Source of the DNA: Tridacna crocea
Taxonomy: Eukaryota > Mollusca > Bivalvia > Cardiida > Cardiidae
Direction: 5' to 3'
NCBI GenBank assembly: GCA_943736015.1
Contig: OX031064.1
Span: 42,335,361-42,399,360, forward strand
DNA: 64,000 nt
The position numbers were made by a program, and so were the translations under genes. The notes under the pieces were generated by a model. The model had not been told where the DNA came from. It made no database searches and worked only from the letters and a program-made list of their open reading frames with translations. Positions 20,363 through 31,668 of this stretch are shown here, piece after piece (the stretch's first letter is position 1; each line of letters starts with the position of its first letter).

Positions 20363-22331
20363 AACAAGAGGGCCATTGGCCCTGGAACGCTCATCTTAGA
20401 CTATAGCTTATGAGTGAAATTCAATTCTTTGAGCAACTTTGGTAAAGCTTCACCCAAGGAACATCCCTGCCACGTTTCATCAAGATTGGCCCAGTGGGTT
20501 AGGAGAAGAAGATGTTTATAGAAAGACAGACGCCGGACATAGGGCAATCAAATATCAAAGCTCTACACCTTCCAGTTTCAAAGAAGAATTTCAAATTTTC
20601 CTTCTTTGTTCCTATGCTCAAACGCGTTATCCCCCGGGGCGGGGCCAGTTTTGACCCTAGGGGCATAATTTGAACAAACTTGGTAGAGGTCCATTAGGAG
20701 ATGCTACATACCAAATATCAAAGCTCTACACCTTCCCATTTAAGAGAAAAAGAAATTTAAAATTTTCCTTTTTTGTTCCTATGTTCCAACCTGTGACCTC
20801 CGGGCATGGCCAGTTTTGACGCCAGGGACATCATATGACCAAACTTGGTAGAGGTCCTCTAGAAGATTCTGCATACCAAATATCAAAGCTCTGCACCCTC
20901 AAGTTTCAGAGAAGATTTCTAAAGTTTTCCTTCTTTGTTGCTATGTTCTAACCTGTGAACCCCGGGGCAGGGCCAGTTTTGACCCCAAGGGCATAATATG
21001 AACAAACTTGGCAGAGGTCCACTAGGAATTGCTACATGCAAAATATCATAGCTATATGCCTTCTAGTTTAAGAGAAGAAGAATTTTAAAATTTTCTTTCT
21101 TTGTTCCTATGTTCGAACTTGTGACCCCCGGGGCGGAGCCAGTTTTGACCCCACGGGCATGATTTAAATAAACTTGGTAGAGGTCCACTCGAAGATGCCA
21201 CATACCAAATATCAAAGCTCTACGCCATCTAGTTTCAGAGGAGAAGAATTTTAAAGTTTTCCCTCTTTGTTCCTATGCTCAAACTAGTTACCCCCGTGGT
21301 GGGGCCAGTTTTGACCCCAGGGACATAATTTGAACAAACTTGGAAGAGATCCACTAGGAGATGCCACATACCAAGTATAAAAGCTCTACACCTTCTAGTT
21401 TCAGAGGAGAAGATTGTTAAAGTTTTCCTTCTTTGTTCCTATGCTCAAACTTGTGACCCCCGGGGTGGGGCCAGTTTTGACCCCAGGGGCATAATTTGAA
21501 CAAACTTGGTAGAGGTCCATTAGGAGATGCCACATACTAAATATCAAAGCTCTACGCCTTCAAGTTTCAGAGGAAAAGATTTTTAAAGTTTTCCTTCTTT
21601 GTTCCTATGCTCAAACTTGTGACCTCCGGGGTGGGGCCAGTTTTGACCCCAGGGATATAATTTGCACAACCTTGGTGGAGGTCTACTAGGAGATGCTACA
21701 TACCAAATATCAAAGCTCTACGCCTTCAAGTTGCAGAGGAGAAGATTTTTGAAAGTTTTCCTTCTTTGTTCCTATGCTCAAACTTGTGACCCCTGGGGTG
21801 GGGCCAGTTTTGACCCCAGGGATATAATTTGCACAACCTTGGTAGAGGTCTACTAGGAGATGCTACATACCAAATATCAAAGCTCTACGCCTTCAAGTTG
21901 CAGAGGAGAAGATTTTTGAAAGTTTTCCTTCTTTGTTCCTATGCTCAAACGCGTTATCCCCCGGGGCGGGGCCAGTTTTGACCCTAGGGGCATAATTTGA
22001 ATAAACTTGGTAGAGGTCCATTAGGAGATGCTACATACCAAATATCAAAGCTGTAAGCCTTCTAGTTTCTGAGGAGAAGATTTTCAAAAATTTCGTGTTA
22101 TTTTTTTTCGTTTTGTTGCCATGGCAACTAGAGATATGGGTGGAATTAAATTCTTTGAACAATTTTGGTAGAGCTTCACCCAAGAAACATTCCTGCCAAG
22201 TTTCATGAAGATTTGCCCAGTGGTTTAGGAGGAGAAGATGTTTAAAGAAATTGTTGACGGACGACGGACGACGGACATTGGGCGATCACAATAGCTCACC
22301 TTTAGCACTTTGTGCTAAGGTGAGCTAAAAA
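20363..22331 (+). mobile_element. Pearl/Helitron-like element B with nine 166-bp monomers
   Basis: Begins AACAAGAGGGCCATTGGCCC (5' hairpin) and ends with a hairpin (AGCTCACCTTTAGC..GCTAAGGTGAGCT) plus AAAAA. The core holds nine head-to-tail units, measured between successive GGCCAGTTTTGACC boxes as 165, 163, 166, 166, 166, 166, 167 and 168 bp. Their sequence differs from the core of elements A, C, D and E. The tail carries GTTGCCATGGCAAC and the GACGGACGACGG microsatellite. Non-coding. Confidence 0.85.
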
Positions 22332-23260
22332 TAGATACTGAAAAATGACATACTTAACATTCAGGTAACTTTTATTTGATGATCTCAAAAAAAATCAAAG
22401 TACTGATAGTACTGAAGGCCAGGGAATTGAGGATACAAAACAACACGAGAGGTAGACGGACAGGGATACAAGCGGATTCCACTAAGCCCCTGGAATTCTT
22501 GGTTTTAACAGGAAATTTTGAACTGATACTAGAAAGCACCAGCCAGAAACTAATTAAGCCAGAGCTAGGCATGTGCTCACAGTTATGTGGTGCTTGATAA
22601 TGGCTTAGAATACTTAGTAATTTGTCGTGCTTGTAAACAATCCCAAGTCAAAATTGAACTATTCAATTGGTGCAATACCAACTTTGATTATCTAAATGTT
22701 CTAAAATATGTGATGTCTTGTAGTCCTGAATGACGTTATTTTTTACATTTATGATGCAAGAACATCTTTATTTTTATTGATTTCAATGAAAATACATGTA
22801 AGATATCAATGTAAAATGTAATGAATAATAAAGATTGGCGTGATATGGCAGTTGGTCATGTTATCTCTACCTTCCACAAGTCGACGAAATTTTGAACTAG
22901 TCATATTTGAAGGAAGTTGTAGATGAAAGTCCAAAGTAGTTCTTCGTGTATATTGAAAAGTAAGATTTTGGGGAAATTGGGAGGAATTGCTTGTTACAAG
23001 CAAATTCTCTTTTAGCCAAAATATTTTCTCAATAAAATACTGTGAAACGGTTGGATTGTTTTCGGAAAACGATTAGGCTCGGTTTACCTTTTTTACTTGC
23101 CTACATTTGTATTTTATGGACAAGTCACAGTGACTTGAGCTTCGATACTTATATCTACATAATATAAAAAGACGTTAATCCTAATTCATAATCGTTATCG
23201 AAGGACAACTTGTGTCAAGCCCGCGAACACTTGACTCTCACGCTTGACCTAGACCCTGGA
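22332..23260. other. Non-coding stretch with one decayed MITE
   Basis: About 22800-23060 resembles the palindromic MITE in outline (CGACGAAATTTTGAACTAGTC .. TTGCTTGTTACAAGCAAATTC) but is badly decayed. No exon is supported. Confidence 0.4.
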
Positions 23261-23525
23261 CCTGAATAAATGTTTCAAAGGGAACTTCTGCTCATGATGG
23301 AGAACAATGCATTATGCTAATTTATAACGGAATCTATCCAAAAATGTAGGAGTTATGGTTCGGACGAAATATTGGCCTTCAGTGTGGCCTTGATCTTCAA
23401 CCTACTTCAACAGATACTTCAAATGGCACATTTATTCGTGATGGAAGTCAATTGTGCCAAATTATTTTGAAATCCATCCACAATTGTAGAAGTTATGGAC
23501 CGGACATATTCAGATTCACACAAGC
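23261..23525 (+). repeat. Two units of a dispersed repeat with GTTATGG(A/T)(C/T)CGGAC
   Basis: Two diverged copies about 145 bp apart share TGATGGA(G/A), AATC(T/C)ATCCA, TGTAG(G/A)AGTTATGG. An open frame here runs through the second unit into APAEWYWSQ before a GTATGT donor-like site, but most of it is repeat sequence. Confidence 0.5.
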
Positions 23526-23939
23526 CCTAGTGAACACTAGAAATATGTTTGTCAGAGACACTGATGCCCCTGCCGAATGGTATTGGTCACAGGTATGTCA
23601 TATGACACTTGTAGAGAGAGAGATAAAAGAAAATACATTAAATGACAAGCGAACGACTACAGAAAAAAATTATAAGCATTTATTTGGTTTCAAATCAAAG
23701 TCAGTCTAAGACATTTTTAAGAATCACACAGGTGTAATCTATTTGTGACAGGTGTAAAAGGTGTGAAATACATCCTATCAATGTGAAATAGGCAGTACAA
23801 ACAATGACAAAACTACCAAATAACTCTTGGATAAAGGTAACTAATATACATAATGTACTTACTAAAGACAACGAACTTTCAAAAATATTTTTATAGACAA
23901 CTTGATTAACGATATGGATGAAATTTGATGTTGGGGTCC

Positions 23940-24145
23940 ATTTTTCTAAAATTTTATTTGGGAACGATTTCACCAAAGAAATCGTCTCCAGGGGACGATT
24001 TCTCCGGAGTGATAAACATAACACGGGCCAAGCAGTTTGGGGACGATTTCTCCAGGGGCCGATTTCTCCAGCATTCCGCTGAAGTACCCTAGATTTAGTC
24101 GATATACATAAGAAAAAGTGATAAACATAACACGGGCCAATATTC
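23940..24145. repeat. Cluster of GACGATTTCTCC hairpin motifs with a duplicated 23-mer
   Basis: GGGACGATTTCTCC and its inverted form recur between 23955 and 24075; GTGATAAACATAACACGGGC occurs at about 24008 and again at about 24118. Confidence 0.6.
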
Positions 24146-24791
24146 TATATGTAGTTTGCTTTATTTACAATCGCATTTTAGCGGAAACGCGTTTTGTGAC
24201 GCATATGTTCAAATGTCAACACAACGTTATATATAGACAAATTCCGAGCAGAGTTGTCGTTCGTTACTCTCACCATACATGAATGTAAATGATCCGGATT
24301 GCAAGAGAGAGCGTTATAGATAATAACCGTATGGAGCGCGTAGGAATACACTACTGCCGGATAAAGCTAAGTTTATTAGGTTACGCCTTTATTAGGTCAG
24401 TATTAATGACAAAACGGGATAAAAAACACATACTCGTCAGTTATTAAAGGGTCGTTATACCCTTGCAATTCCATGGCATTTTGCAGATGAAAGCTTTGAG
24501 GATAGGAAAGCATTTACACCGTGTGATAAGCAATCTCTGTATATACTTGGGAAACTAGTTGTTTGGCGGACTCAGCGATATAGAGTGGACACACTGTCCA
24601 ACATTTTTGTCTGAATATGCAGCTTACGATCCCTATAGGCAAGGAAATCCCTTGAGAGGGATTCCCTGGCCTAAAAATTGGGGTCGAAACGACCAGATTT
24701 TGCAAAAAAAATTTCACGGGGGGTCGAAACGACCAAAAAGTGTCGAAATGACTGGGTGTCGAAATGACCGGGTGTCGAAATGACTGTCATT

Positions 24792-24926
24792 CATTTCAAC
24801 ACTTTAGTCTCTAGCTACCTGCTTGAAAAGGCAGAAGTGTGGAGGCTTATATTGTGAGAGGGATATCTTGTAAAGTCCTTGACAAAAATTGATGAAACTT
24901 CATGCATGTTTTCCATTGGGTAGTCG
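24792..24926 (+). repeat. 134-bp block nearly identical to 3351-3484
   Basis: Same orientation, with about four mismatches over the block (for example GAAATGG/GAAAAGG and ATCCTG/ATCTTG). It is inserted between a run of GTCGAAATGAC motifs and a tRNA-like sequence. Confidence 0.85.
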
Positions 24927-24930
24927 AGCC

Positions 24931-25075
24931 GGGTACCGATAGCTCAGTGGTATTTCCCGAGATAAATTATAATCCGGGGTTGCAAGGTCGTATTTTATGC
25001 TCGAGAAAAAAGCCATTGAGACGAGATGATTTCTCTCCAACTGCTGCTAATTTGTTTCGATTTTTATTGATAAGG
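24931..25075 (+). mobile_element. tRNA-derived SINE head
   Basis: A box A-like TACCGATAGCTCAGTGG is followed by CCGGGGTTGCAAGG and the ATTTCTCTCCAA phrase that follows the tRNA part of the SINE at 30038. Too diverged to be a functional tRNA. Confidence 0.5.
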
Positions 25076-25303
25076 TTAACTGTTTACCAAACCTCAAAAT
25101 TCTAGACTTGTCCAAATTGAAGGCACTTGCAGACGACAAAATAAATGGGACTCAAAAATTGAAATTTGGTTTTTGAAGGTAGAAAAAATAGTGGGAAAAG
25201 AGAAAATGCTGGTTACCAGCACTTTCTCCTTTTTTCCACAATGTTTTCAAACGCATTCTTTCTTAGGGTCGTGAAAACCAGGGATTGTTTGGGAAAGGGT
25301 TAA
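25076..25303 (-). mobile_element. Palindromic TTAA MITE
   Basis: TTAA at 25076-25079 and 25300-25303; full central hairpin. Confidence 0.8.
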
Positions 25304-25585
25304 GCTGCTGATAGTACATGTTGTATTAGTGAGGAAGTTCCAGAAACACATGGACAGACACACGACATGATATTTGTATGATATCTAACATGGTTTTAGA
25401 CACTATTTCAGTTATATCTATGTGGTCAGTGTACCCAGCCATGCTCTCCTTTAGCTTCTTTTACTGGTAACGCGCACCATTCTTTCAAACCTACTGACTG
25501 CTTTTTCTGAAAATATTAAATTACATTAAAAGGGAAGCAGAGAGGAATTAATCACAATGACTAAAACCAAACCACAGGAATAATC

Positions 25586-25665
25586 TGGTCGAACTGTTGA
25601 ATCGAACTTGCGACCCGTGGGTTTCAAGCCCTGAGCATTGGCGACTGGATTACCGTTTTCGGCCT
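25586..25665 (-). mobile_element. tRNA-like SINE head or tRNA pseudogene
   Basis: On the minus strand GCAAGTTCGATTCAAC fits a box B and AGGCCGAAAACGGTAATCC lies at the box A distance. Stems do not pair well enough for a tRNA gene. Confidence 0.35.
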
Positions 25666-26086
25666 ATGTGCTTTTGTTGCAACTGAAATACTATTAAAAA
25701 CGAAGTTCTCACTAAGTTAAAAAAAACGCTAAAAGGCGCCTACATTTTTCTAAAATGCCGAATCGTTAAATAAATGGTGGAAACCCTTCTTTTCTTTATT
25801 CAATTTCAAATCATTCCTCATTGTCAGGACCGTTTTTAAAACAAGATCAAACACTGACGAACTGTGAGGCTTTTGTGGCTGTAAGGCAAAACCTCAATTT
25901 TAAACCGACAAACAAACGAATTTACAAGATCAAACATGTTCTAAAAACACAAAAGTGTGATGACACCGTGCAAAATTGTAATATTCTTGTGTGTGTGTGT
26001 GTATACTCGTATATATATACTACTCGGACTTTGATAGGGATCACTGACATATTTCTGTATAGGTTTATATGTTACAACAGTTTTGC

Positions 26087-26299
26087 ATAAACTCTTTACG
26101 ATACTACAAAATCCTAGATCTGTCCAAGTTAAAAGCATTTGCTAACCAAAAACTATTTGCAACGTTCACTATGCTGTCTGCCATAGGCTAGAAAACATCG
26201 TTAGAAAAGGAGAAAATACTGGTATCCAGCATTTTCTCCTTTTCCAATAATGTTTTCCAAAGGCTTCTTTCTCGGTATCTATCTCAGGTAAAGGCTTAA
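26087..26299 (-). mobile_element. Palindromic MITE
   Basis: ATAAACTCTTTACGATAC start, hairpin at about 26205-26250, TTAA at 26296-26299; the left TTAA has decayed to ATAA. Confidence 0.75.
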
Positions 26300-26617
26300 A
26301 GATCCATTTCCACTGGTCCTTTTATTGATCAGAGTAGCGATGTAAAATATTGTAAAACCATACACGGTACATGCCACGTATATACATGTATTAAGAGTGA
26401 ATCTTTTAGGGTGATGCCTAGCAAATTTTGAGTAGTATATATATAGGGTCTAACATAAGTTGGTATTTGAGGGAAAAATTATTGGACGAGTCTAGAAAAC
26501 ATCTTATCACGTGAACATCTGGCAAGCCTAGCAGCAATTTGTTTTGTCGACGAATTAAATTGAGAAATAATATTCTTTCTATCGTGGTTTATCGTTCATT
26601 CTAACATGACACGCGAC

Positions 26618-27275
26618 TTCGGCTCAATAAACACAGTGCAAAGAAAACTGGGTAAAATCTGCGACAATCCATGTAGATCATCCTATATCGAGTGACGTCA
26701 TTCAGTGAGTGAGTTATTCGATTGAATAGAATCTTCATCCGCGTTTTTACTCTAAGTTTGAACTTGTTTTCATTTCACTAACAATTGGCCATGTTAGAAT
26801 CGAAATTATCTTCTTTCCAACGTGGTTTATCGTTCAATAAACCACGTTGTGAGTTTTGAGGCGCAATGAATAACCAACTCGGGCTATCGCCCTCGTGCAT
26901 TATTTATTGCGCCGCATAAATCATAATTGTGGTTTATTGAACGATAAACCACGATAGAAAGAAGATTATTTCTTAAATAAACCACGGTTGGGAGTTATAG
27001 GGCACAATAAACAATCCACGAGGACGATAGCCCCAGTGGTTCAATCATTGCGCCTCATAACTCACATCGAGGTTTATTGAACGATAAACCACGATAGAAA
27101 GAAGATTATTTGAATTCTAAAATGACCAACTCTTAGTCAAAGGAAAATAAGTTCATAACGCGGATAAAGATTATGTTCCATTGAATAACTCCCTTACTTT
27201 ATACAGAATGACGTCACTGTACTTGGAGTGTTGCAGATTTTACCACGCTTTCATTGCCCAGTGTTTATAGAGCTG
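26618..27275. mobile_element. Foldback element with imperfect 200-bp inverted repeats
   Basis: About 26618-26835 is an imperfect reverse complement of 27085-27275 (shared: GTAAAATCTGC, GTGACGTCATTC, GAGTTATTC, ATCCGCGTT, AATTGGCCATG). The centre repeats GGTTTATTGAACGATAAACC, which is itself palindromic, and AGAAAGAAGATTATTT. A piece of the same family (GTTGTGAGTTATGAGGCGCA) is at about 46878-46902. Confidence 0.75.
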
Positions 27276-28267
27276 AATTCCAGTTAGAATAGAATTTTTT
27301 AAAAATGTAAATTTTTTTCTATATTAGATTACCGTTTCTAAAAAAATATAAACATTGGGGCTAATGTACCCTACGGAATTCAGACGCCACAGACTCCACA
27401 GAGCCAGAATCAATTCTCTGCTACGTACCAATCAACTCCAATTTCACCTATACAAGGCGCCCTTCCAGTTTGGGCAGTTCAGCTAATGGAGGATGTTAAA
27501 GTGATTAAAACGGTCGTACCGAAGATCGATAACATCGAGTCGTCAATTCAAACATTGAGCCTAAAAGTGTCACAAATAGACAAGAAACTATCAGGGTTAG
27601 AATCTAAAGTCAGTGAAATAGAAGAGTCAGTTCAATACATGGATAACAGTGTAACGGAGCATACCAAAACCATTGAGGAAAATAAAACTGAAATGCGTCG
27701 TCTGATGAAGGAAAACACAAACATTCAGGATAATCTTAAACGATGTGAAAACATTAATGAAAGTTTGAATGAGAAATTGTTAGACCTGGAAGCAAGATCT
27801 ATGAGAGAAAACTGAATTTTCTATGGAATCCCGGAATCGCCACCACCGGTACAAGGACAGCCATTACAAATAGAGAACTGTGAAAGGTTAGTTAAAGACT
27901 TAATCAAGAACTATCTGAAGATTGATGCTAATGAGATGCCTTTTGACAGAGCACATCGGCTTGGGGGCTTTAGAGCCAAGAAACCACAGGCGTTCGTTTT
28001 GTGACGAACTTTGCCAACTATATGATGTAATATATAAGACAAGGTGTCCAACTCTATTCCGTACCGAACACCACCAGTCCTCATTTATCGGTAATTTTCA
28101 CATTTTCTACCACCGGAATGAAAATGACGATGGTTTTGTCGTATTCTACGGTGATTTATCTTTCCATTGGTATATAGGACGTTAGAAATAGGTACGTATG
28201 AGAAGAGTTAGAGAGGTCTGAACTTGGAAGACGGACAATTTTTCTCTCCTACAACTGAGCGACAGCA

Positions 28268-30037
28268 AGTTTCATCGGGGTGAAAGCGAATCTCGTTCTT
28301 GATTGGCCATTGGGTAAGGGACGAAGAATGCTATTTAGAACACATAAAATACGGTAACTCAATTATTTTTATTTCCCAATTATTTAAACTTTATATAAAG
28401 TAACATAATTGAAAATTTCATTTGTATTTCATTTAATTTTCAATAAATCTACCAGGTCAGGCTTATTTTTAGAACAGCAAAAAATCCAAGTCTTTGCGCT
28501 ATATTTAGAACTGAAAATAAAACGTCTGTATTCCGCCGGCGGTTGCATTACGAAAAAAAAAGAATGATTGAGTACCCGAAAATTTTAACACAATGGAGAC
28601 AACGTTGTGTTCCTGGTACAGTATTAGAAATATAATCAGTATTTAGAAAATAGCTTTATTCTGATTGAAATGGCATAAGAATATACGGGTCATCATGAAC
28701 CCGGGTAAGTTCGGCCCAAAATACGTTCGACCGTGGTTATTGCGCATCCTTGTGTTTTATTTTCAAATATGTAAAAGAATTCATATTAAACTTTTTACAT
28801 GGAAGCATTTGTCAAATTTAATCGCAGCTATTTAAAAAACAAGTTAATCCTCTAAAACAATGCCAGGTGTTTACCATCCTGAAGGACTTGTGAAAGCGTT
28901 GAGGCAAAAGAAAAATCAATCTGGTCCCCTTTTCCTTCGGTGTTTCCTATCAATTAATCCTTTACAATATGACCAAATTTTAAGACTTGTACAAATGTTA
29001 ACATAGCAGACCAAAAAGTAAATATGACTAAATAATTTCTATTTATTGTTAGAAAAGTAAAAACATTATGGAAATGGTAAAAATGTTGGTCATTAGCATT
29101 TATTTATTTTCAAAAGTTTTCTACTTTAAAGCACTTTAGGATGGTAAAGAATTAAGATTTGCTTAGTAAAGGGTTAACAGGCAAATCATTATCTTGCCAT
29201 TTAGAAGTTATTGTCCACATAGTTATGCACTATTGTTAACACTTAAAGGTCTGAATTAATGATTTGGACTTTTTAATTAGGGAAAACTGTCCTAAATATT
29301 GCTACTTCAAAGTTGTTTCTGTTAGAATAAATATGTAACATAGTGGCAGGAACTGCAGATCAAAGATCAGACTGTACATTCTCTGCAGTCTGATCTTGAT
29401 TGACACTTCAATCCCAACGTAAGTTGGTTCCAGGGCTTTAAGGGTTAAGGTGTTTGGGACTAAGAACAGACCTGTACGATGTAGCCTTATCCCAAGCCAA
29501 ACCACTAAATTTGAGATGCCGGGAGGGTGGGGAGTCAAGAGTCTGAAAAGTAATAAAATAAATTTCAGAACCAATGCTGCACTAAAATTGAAAAGATAAA
29601 GATTGAATTGTGCTGATCTAAGATAAGACTATGGATATGCTATGTTAAGGACATGTAAATATCAAATTGTCATTATCTAAGATAGGAATGTACATTCTGA
29701 TATTGATCCAAATTATAATTTTGGTTCAGAGAAGATGATGACAAATGCTGTTGGGAGTTAGATACATTTTAAATTTCCAGACTAATACAAATTGTAGCGC
29801 CACCTTTGCAAGGACTTGTAAATATTGGTGCATGTTGATCTGAGACCAGTCCATAAGTTCTGAACTGTCTGATCATGATCCACACCTCTGCATCATTTTG
29901 GTTGTAAGAAGGAAAGGACAAGAGTGTTGATAGAATAGATAGCAATCTTTTTTACATTATTCTAAATCTGGATCATGTGACCTGTTACTGATCATCACCC
30001 TTGCCTGCCTTTTATCTTATATTTCTTATTTCAATCA
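28268..30037. other. Interior of the TIR element, non-coding
   Basis: No coding frame with recognisable motifs. It holds one MITE (28954-29176) and two hairpins of the AGATCAGACT..AGTCTGATCTT type at about 29355-29400 and 29846-29885. Confidence 0.45.
28954..29176 (-). mobile_element. Palindromic TTAA MITE inside the TIR element
   Basis: TTAA at 28954-28957 and 29173-29176. The hairpin is eroded, so it is an older copy than most. Confidence 0.7.
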
Positions 30038-30360
30038 GCCAAGCCCCCATAGCTCAGTCGGTAGAATACAGGACTTGAGAACAGGAGGTCGCTGGTTCGA
30101 TCCCTGGCTTGGCCAATTTCTCTCCAAGGACTAATGATAAGTCATCGCAACAGGTATCATTTCTCTTTCACCGCTGATCAACAATTTTCAACGATGGTTA
30201 TGTGGGAAAGCAGCCAGTGGCTTGGAAAGAATATTGTGCAGAGTACTGGTAAAAGAAACTCCAGGAAAGCATGGATAGGTGCATTGGCCGCTGTGATATA
30301 ACTGAAATAATGTTGAAAACGACAATAAACACCATACAATCAATCAATACAATCAATCTT
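30038..30360 (+). mobile_element. tRNA-derived SINE, best copy in the window
   Basis: Head 30038-30114 has a 7-bp acceptor-like pairing (GCCAAGC / GCTTGGC), box A ATAGCTCAGTCGGTAGA and box B GGTTCGATCC, but poor anticodon and T stems. The body contains TTTCTCTCCAA, ACGATGGTTATGTGGG, AAAGCAGCCAGTGGC and GCCGCTGTGATATAACTG; the tail is (CAATCAAT)n at about 30337-30358. Fragments of the same family lie at 4888-5344, 24931-25075, 38360-38545 and 41478-41572. Confidence 0.8.
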
Positions 30361-30799
30361 ATTTCACTCAGAGCAATGGAAACTTATTCCACTTCCTTGT
30401 TTGTATTTGAAATGCAATCATTTTGCCCAAATTTAGGTTTTTCAGGAAAAAATGTACATTCACACATCTTCAGGTAATCGTCAATATCTCATCTGGAATT
30501 GGGTTGTTTTGGTACAGATTTAAAACAGAAAAGGTGAAATGTCGAAAGCATCAGAAGTTTAATGTTTTGGGTCAAAACATTTTCATGAATATCAGTGATA
30601 CATGTCGATAATTGTTATGCTTTGTGTACCGTATAAAGATTTTTTCTGCTGTCTATCTTCTGTCAGTTTTTAATATGATAGCAGTTATGATCTTTACCAG
30701 AAGTATGTAATAAAGCAATACTCTACAGGTTTAGCATTTCAAATTACACAGTAAAAGGGTGTTGACATATACTGTAATAGGAATAAAAACAGTTTGGAA

Positions 30800-31005
30800 A
30801 ACCTTGCGTAAAAAGCATCAAACTGCTTTTAACAAGCCATTGCTCCCTTCTCCCACAATGTTCCTCAAAGCTGTTAAGTATAAAATCCCATGGAAAAGTT
30901 GAGTTGAAATCTTATGGGTTAACTCTTTACACACGACAAAATCTTGGTCTTGTCCAAACTGAAAGCATTTGTAGAGGTGAAGGTCTGTTGATAAATCTAT
31001 TTTTA
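30800..31005 (-). mobile_element. Decayed palindromic MITE
   Basis: Contains TTAACTCTTTACACACGACAA at 30918-30938 and CTTGTCCAAACTGAAAGCATTTG, the usual start of an inverted copy; the hairpin half is displaced and degenerate. Confidence 0.5.
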
Positions 31006-31668
31006 GAGACACACGGTTATTTTAAGAACCGGGTGTAATGCTTCGTTAACCAATCAAATTCGTTAGATATATTCACAGCGGATTCGTAATTGCTGTCGCT
31101 CAGTTGTAAGAGAGAAAAATTGTCCGTCTTCCAAGTTCAGACCTCTGTAACTCTTCTCATACGTACCTATTTCTAACGTCCTATATACCAGTGGAAAGAT
31201 AAATCACCGTAGAATACGACAAAACCATCGTCATTTTCATTCCGGTGGCAGAAAATGTGAAAATTACCGATAAATGAGGACTGGTGGTGTTCGGTACGGA
31301 ATATAGTTGGACACCTTGTCTTATATATTACATCATATAGTTGGCAAAGTTCGTCACAAAACGAACGCCTGTGCAAGAAACCTAGACCTGTAGTTGTCAA
31401 ATTCCACCAATACTCTGACAGAGAAATGATCCGCCTGAAATCCAGGGAAGACGAGATCCGAACATCCCTTAGGGGATCAAACTTGGGTATAGGGATACAA
31501 ACGCCACTCCAGCACCGAGAAGCAAGGAAGGCCTTGACAGATTTAGCCAAAAAGGAGAGTGATCGTGGAAAGAAAACCAGAATAGTTGGTTCAAAACTAT
31601 TTGTAAATAATAAACTGTTTAAGAAATATAGCAATGGGCACGTTGTAGACCCAGATCAAGACGATTAA

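Larger units (their letters stand above)
27985..31373. mobile_element. 3.4-kb DNA transposon with 283-bp terminal inverted repeats
   Basis: 27985-28267 and 31090-31373 are reverse complements with about six mismatches. Termini are CACAGGCGTTCG...CGAACGCCTGTG, flanked by CAAGAAAC at 27977-27984 and 31374-31381, an 8-bp target duplication (9 if the next C is counted). Removing the element and one CAAGAAAC rejoins LINE ORF1 exactly in frame. Long TIRs and 8-9-bp duplications are known from Mutator-like elements, and 8 bp also from hAT and P. No transposase gene was seen inside; the interior holds a SINE and a MITE, so this is a non-autonomous copy. Confidence 0.9.
27345..31668 (+). pseudogene. 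LINE ORF1 protein, disrupted by a stop codon and a transposon
   Basis: Segment 1 (27345-27977) is Gln/Pro-rich at its start, then a heptad-like coiled coil (SLKVSQIDKKLSGLESKVSE, about 27560-27620), then the RRM-like motif. A TGA at 27813-27815 stands where relatives have Leu (RSMREN-stop-IFYGIPE). The frame then reads FDRAHRLGG and AKK, breaks at the TIR element, and resumes at 31382 with PRPVVVKFHQYSDRE and a basic C-terminus ending at TAA 31666-31668. This is the nucleic-acid chaperone ORF1p of L1-like LINEs: coiled-coil trimeriser, RRM and C-terminal domain. This copy cannot make it. Confidence 0.8.

Noticed and set aside
20363..22331. CRISPR array
   Set aside because: Regular 166-bp units, but these are contiguous satellite monomers without unique spacers in a eukaryotic mobile element.
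23452..23709. Exon ending in APAEWYWSQ before a GTATGT donor
   Set aside because: Most of the frame is a dispersed repeat unit, and no matching exon was found on either side.
30038..30114. A functional tRNA gene
   Set aside because: Box A, box B and a 7-bp acceptor-like stem are present, but the anticodon and T stems do not pair and a SINE body follows.
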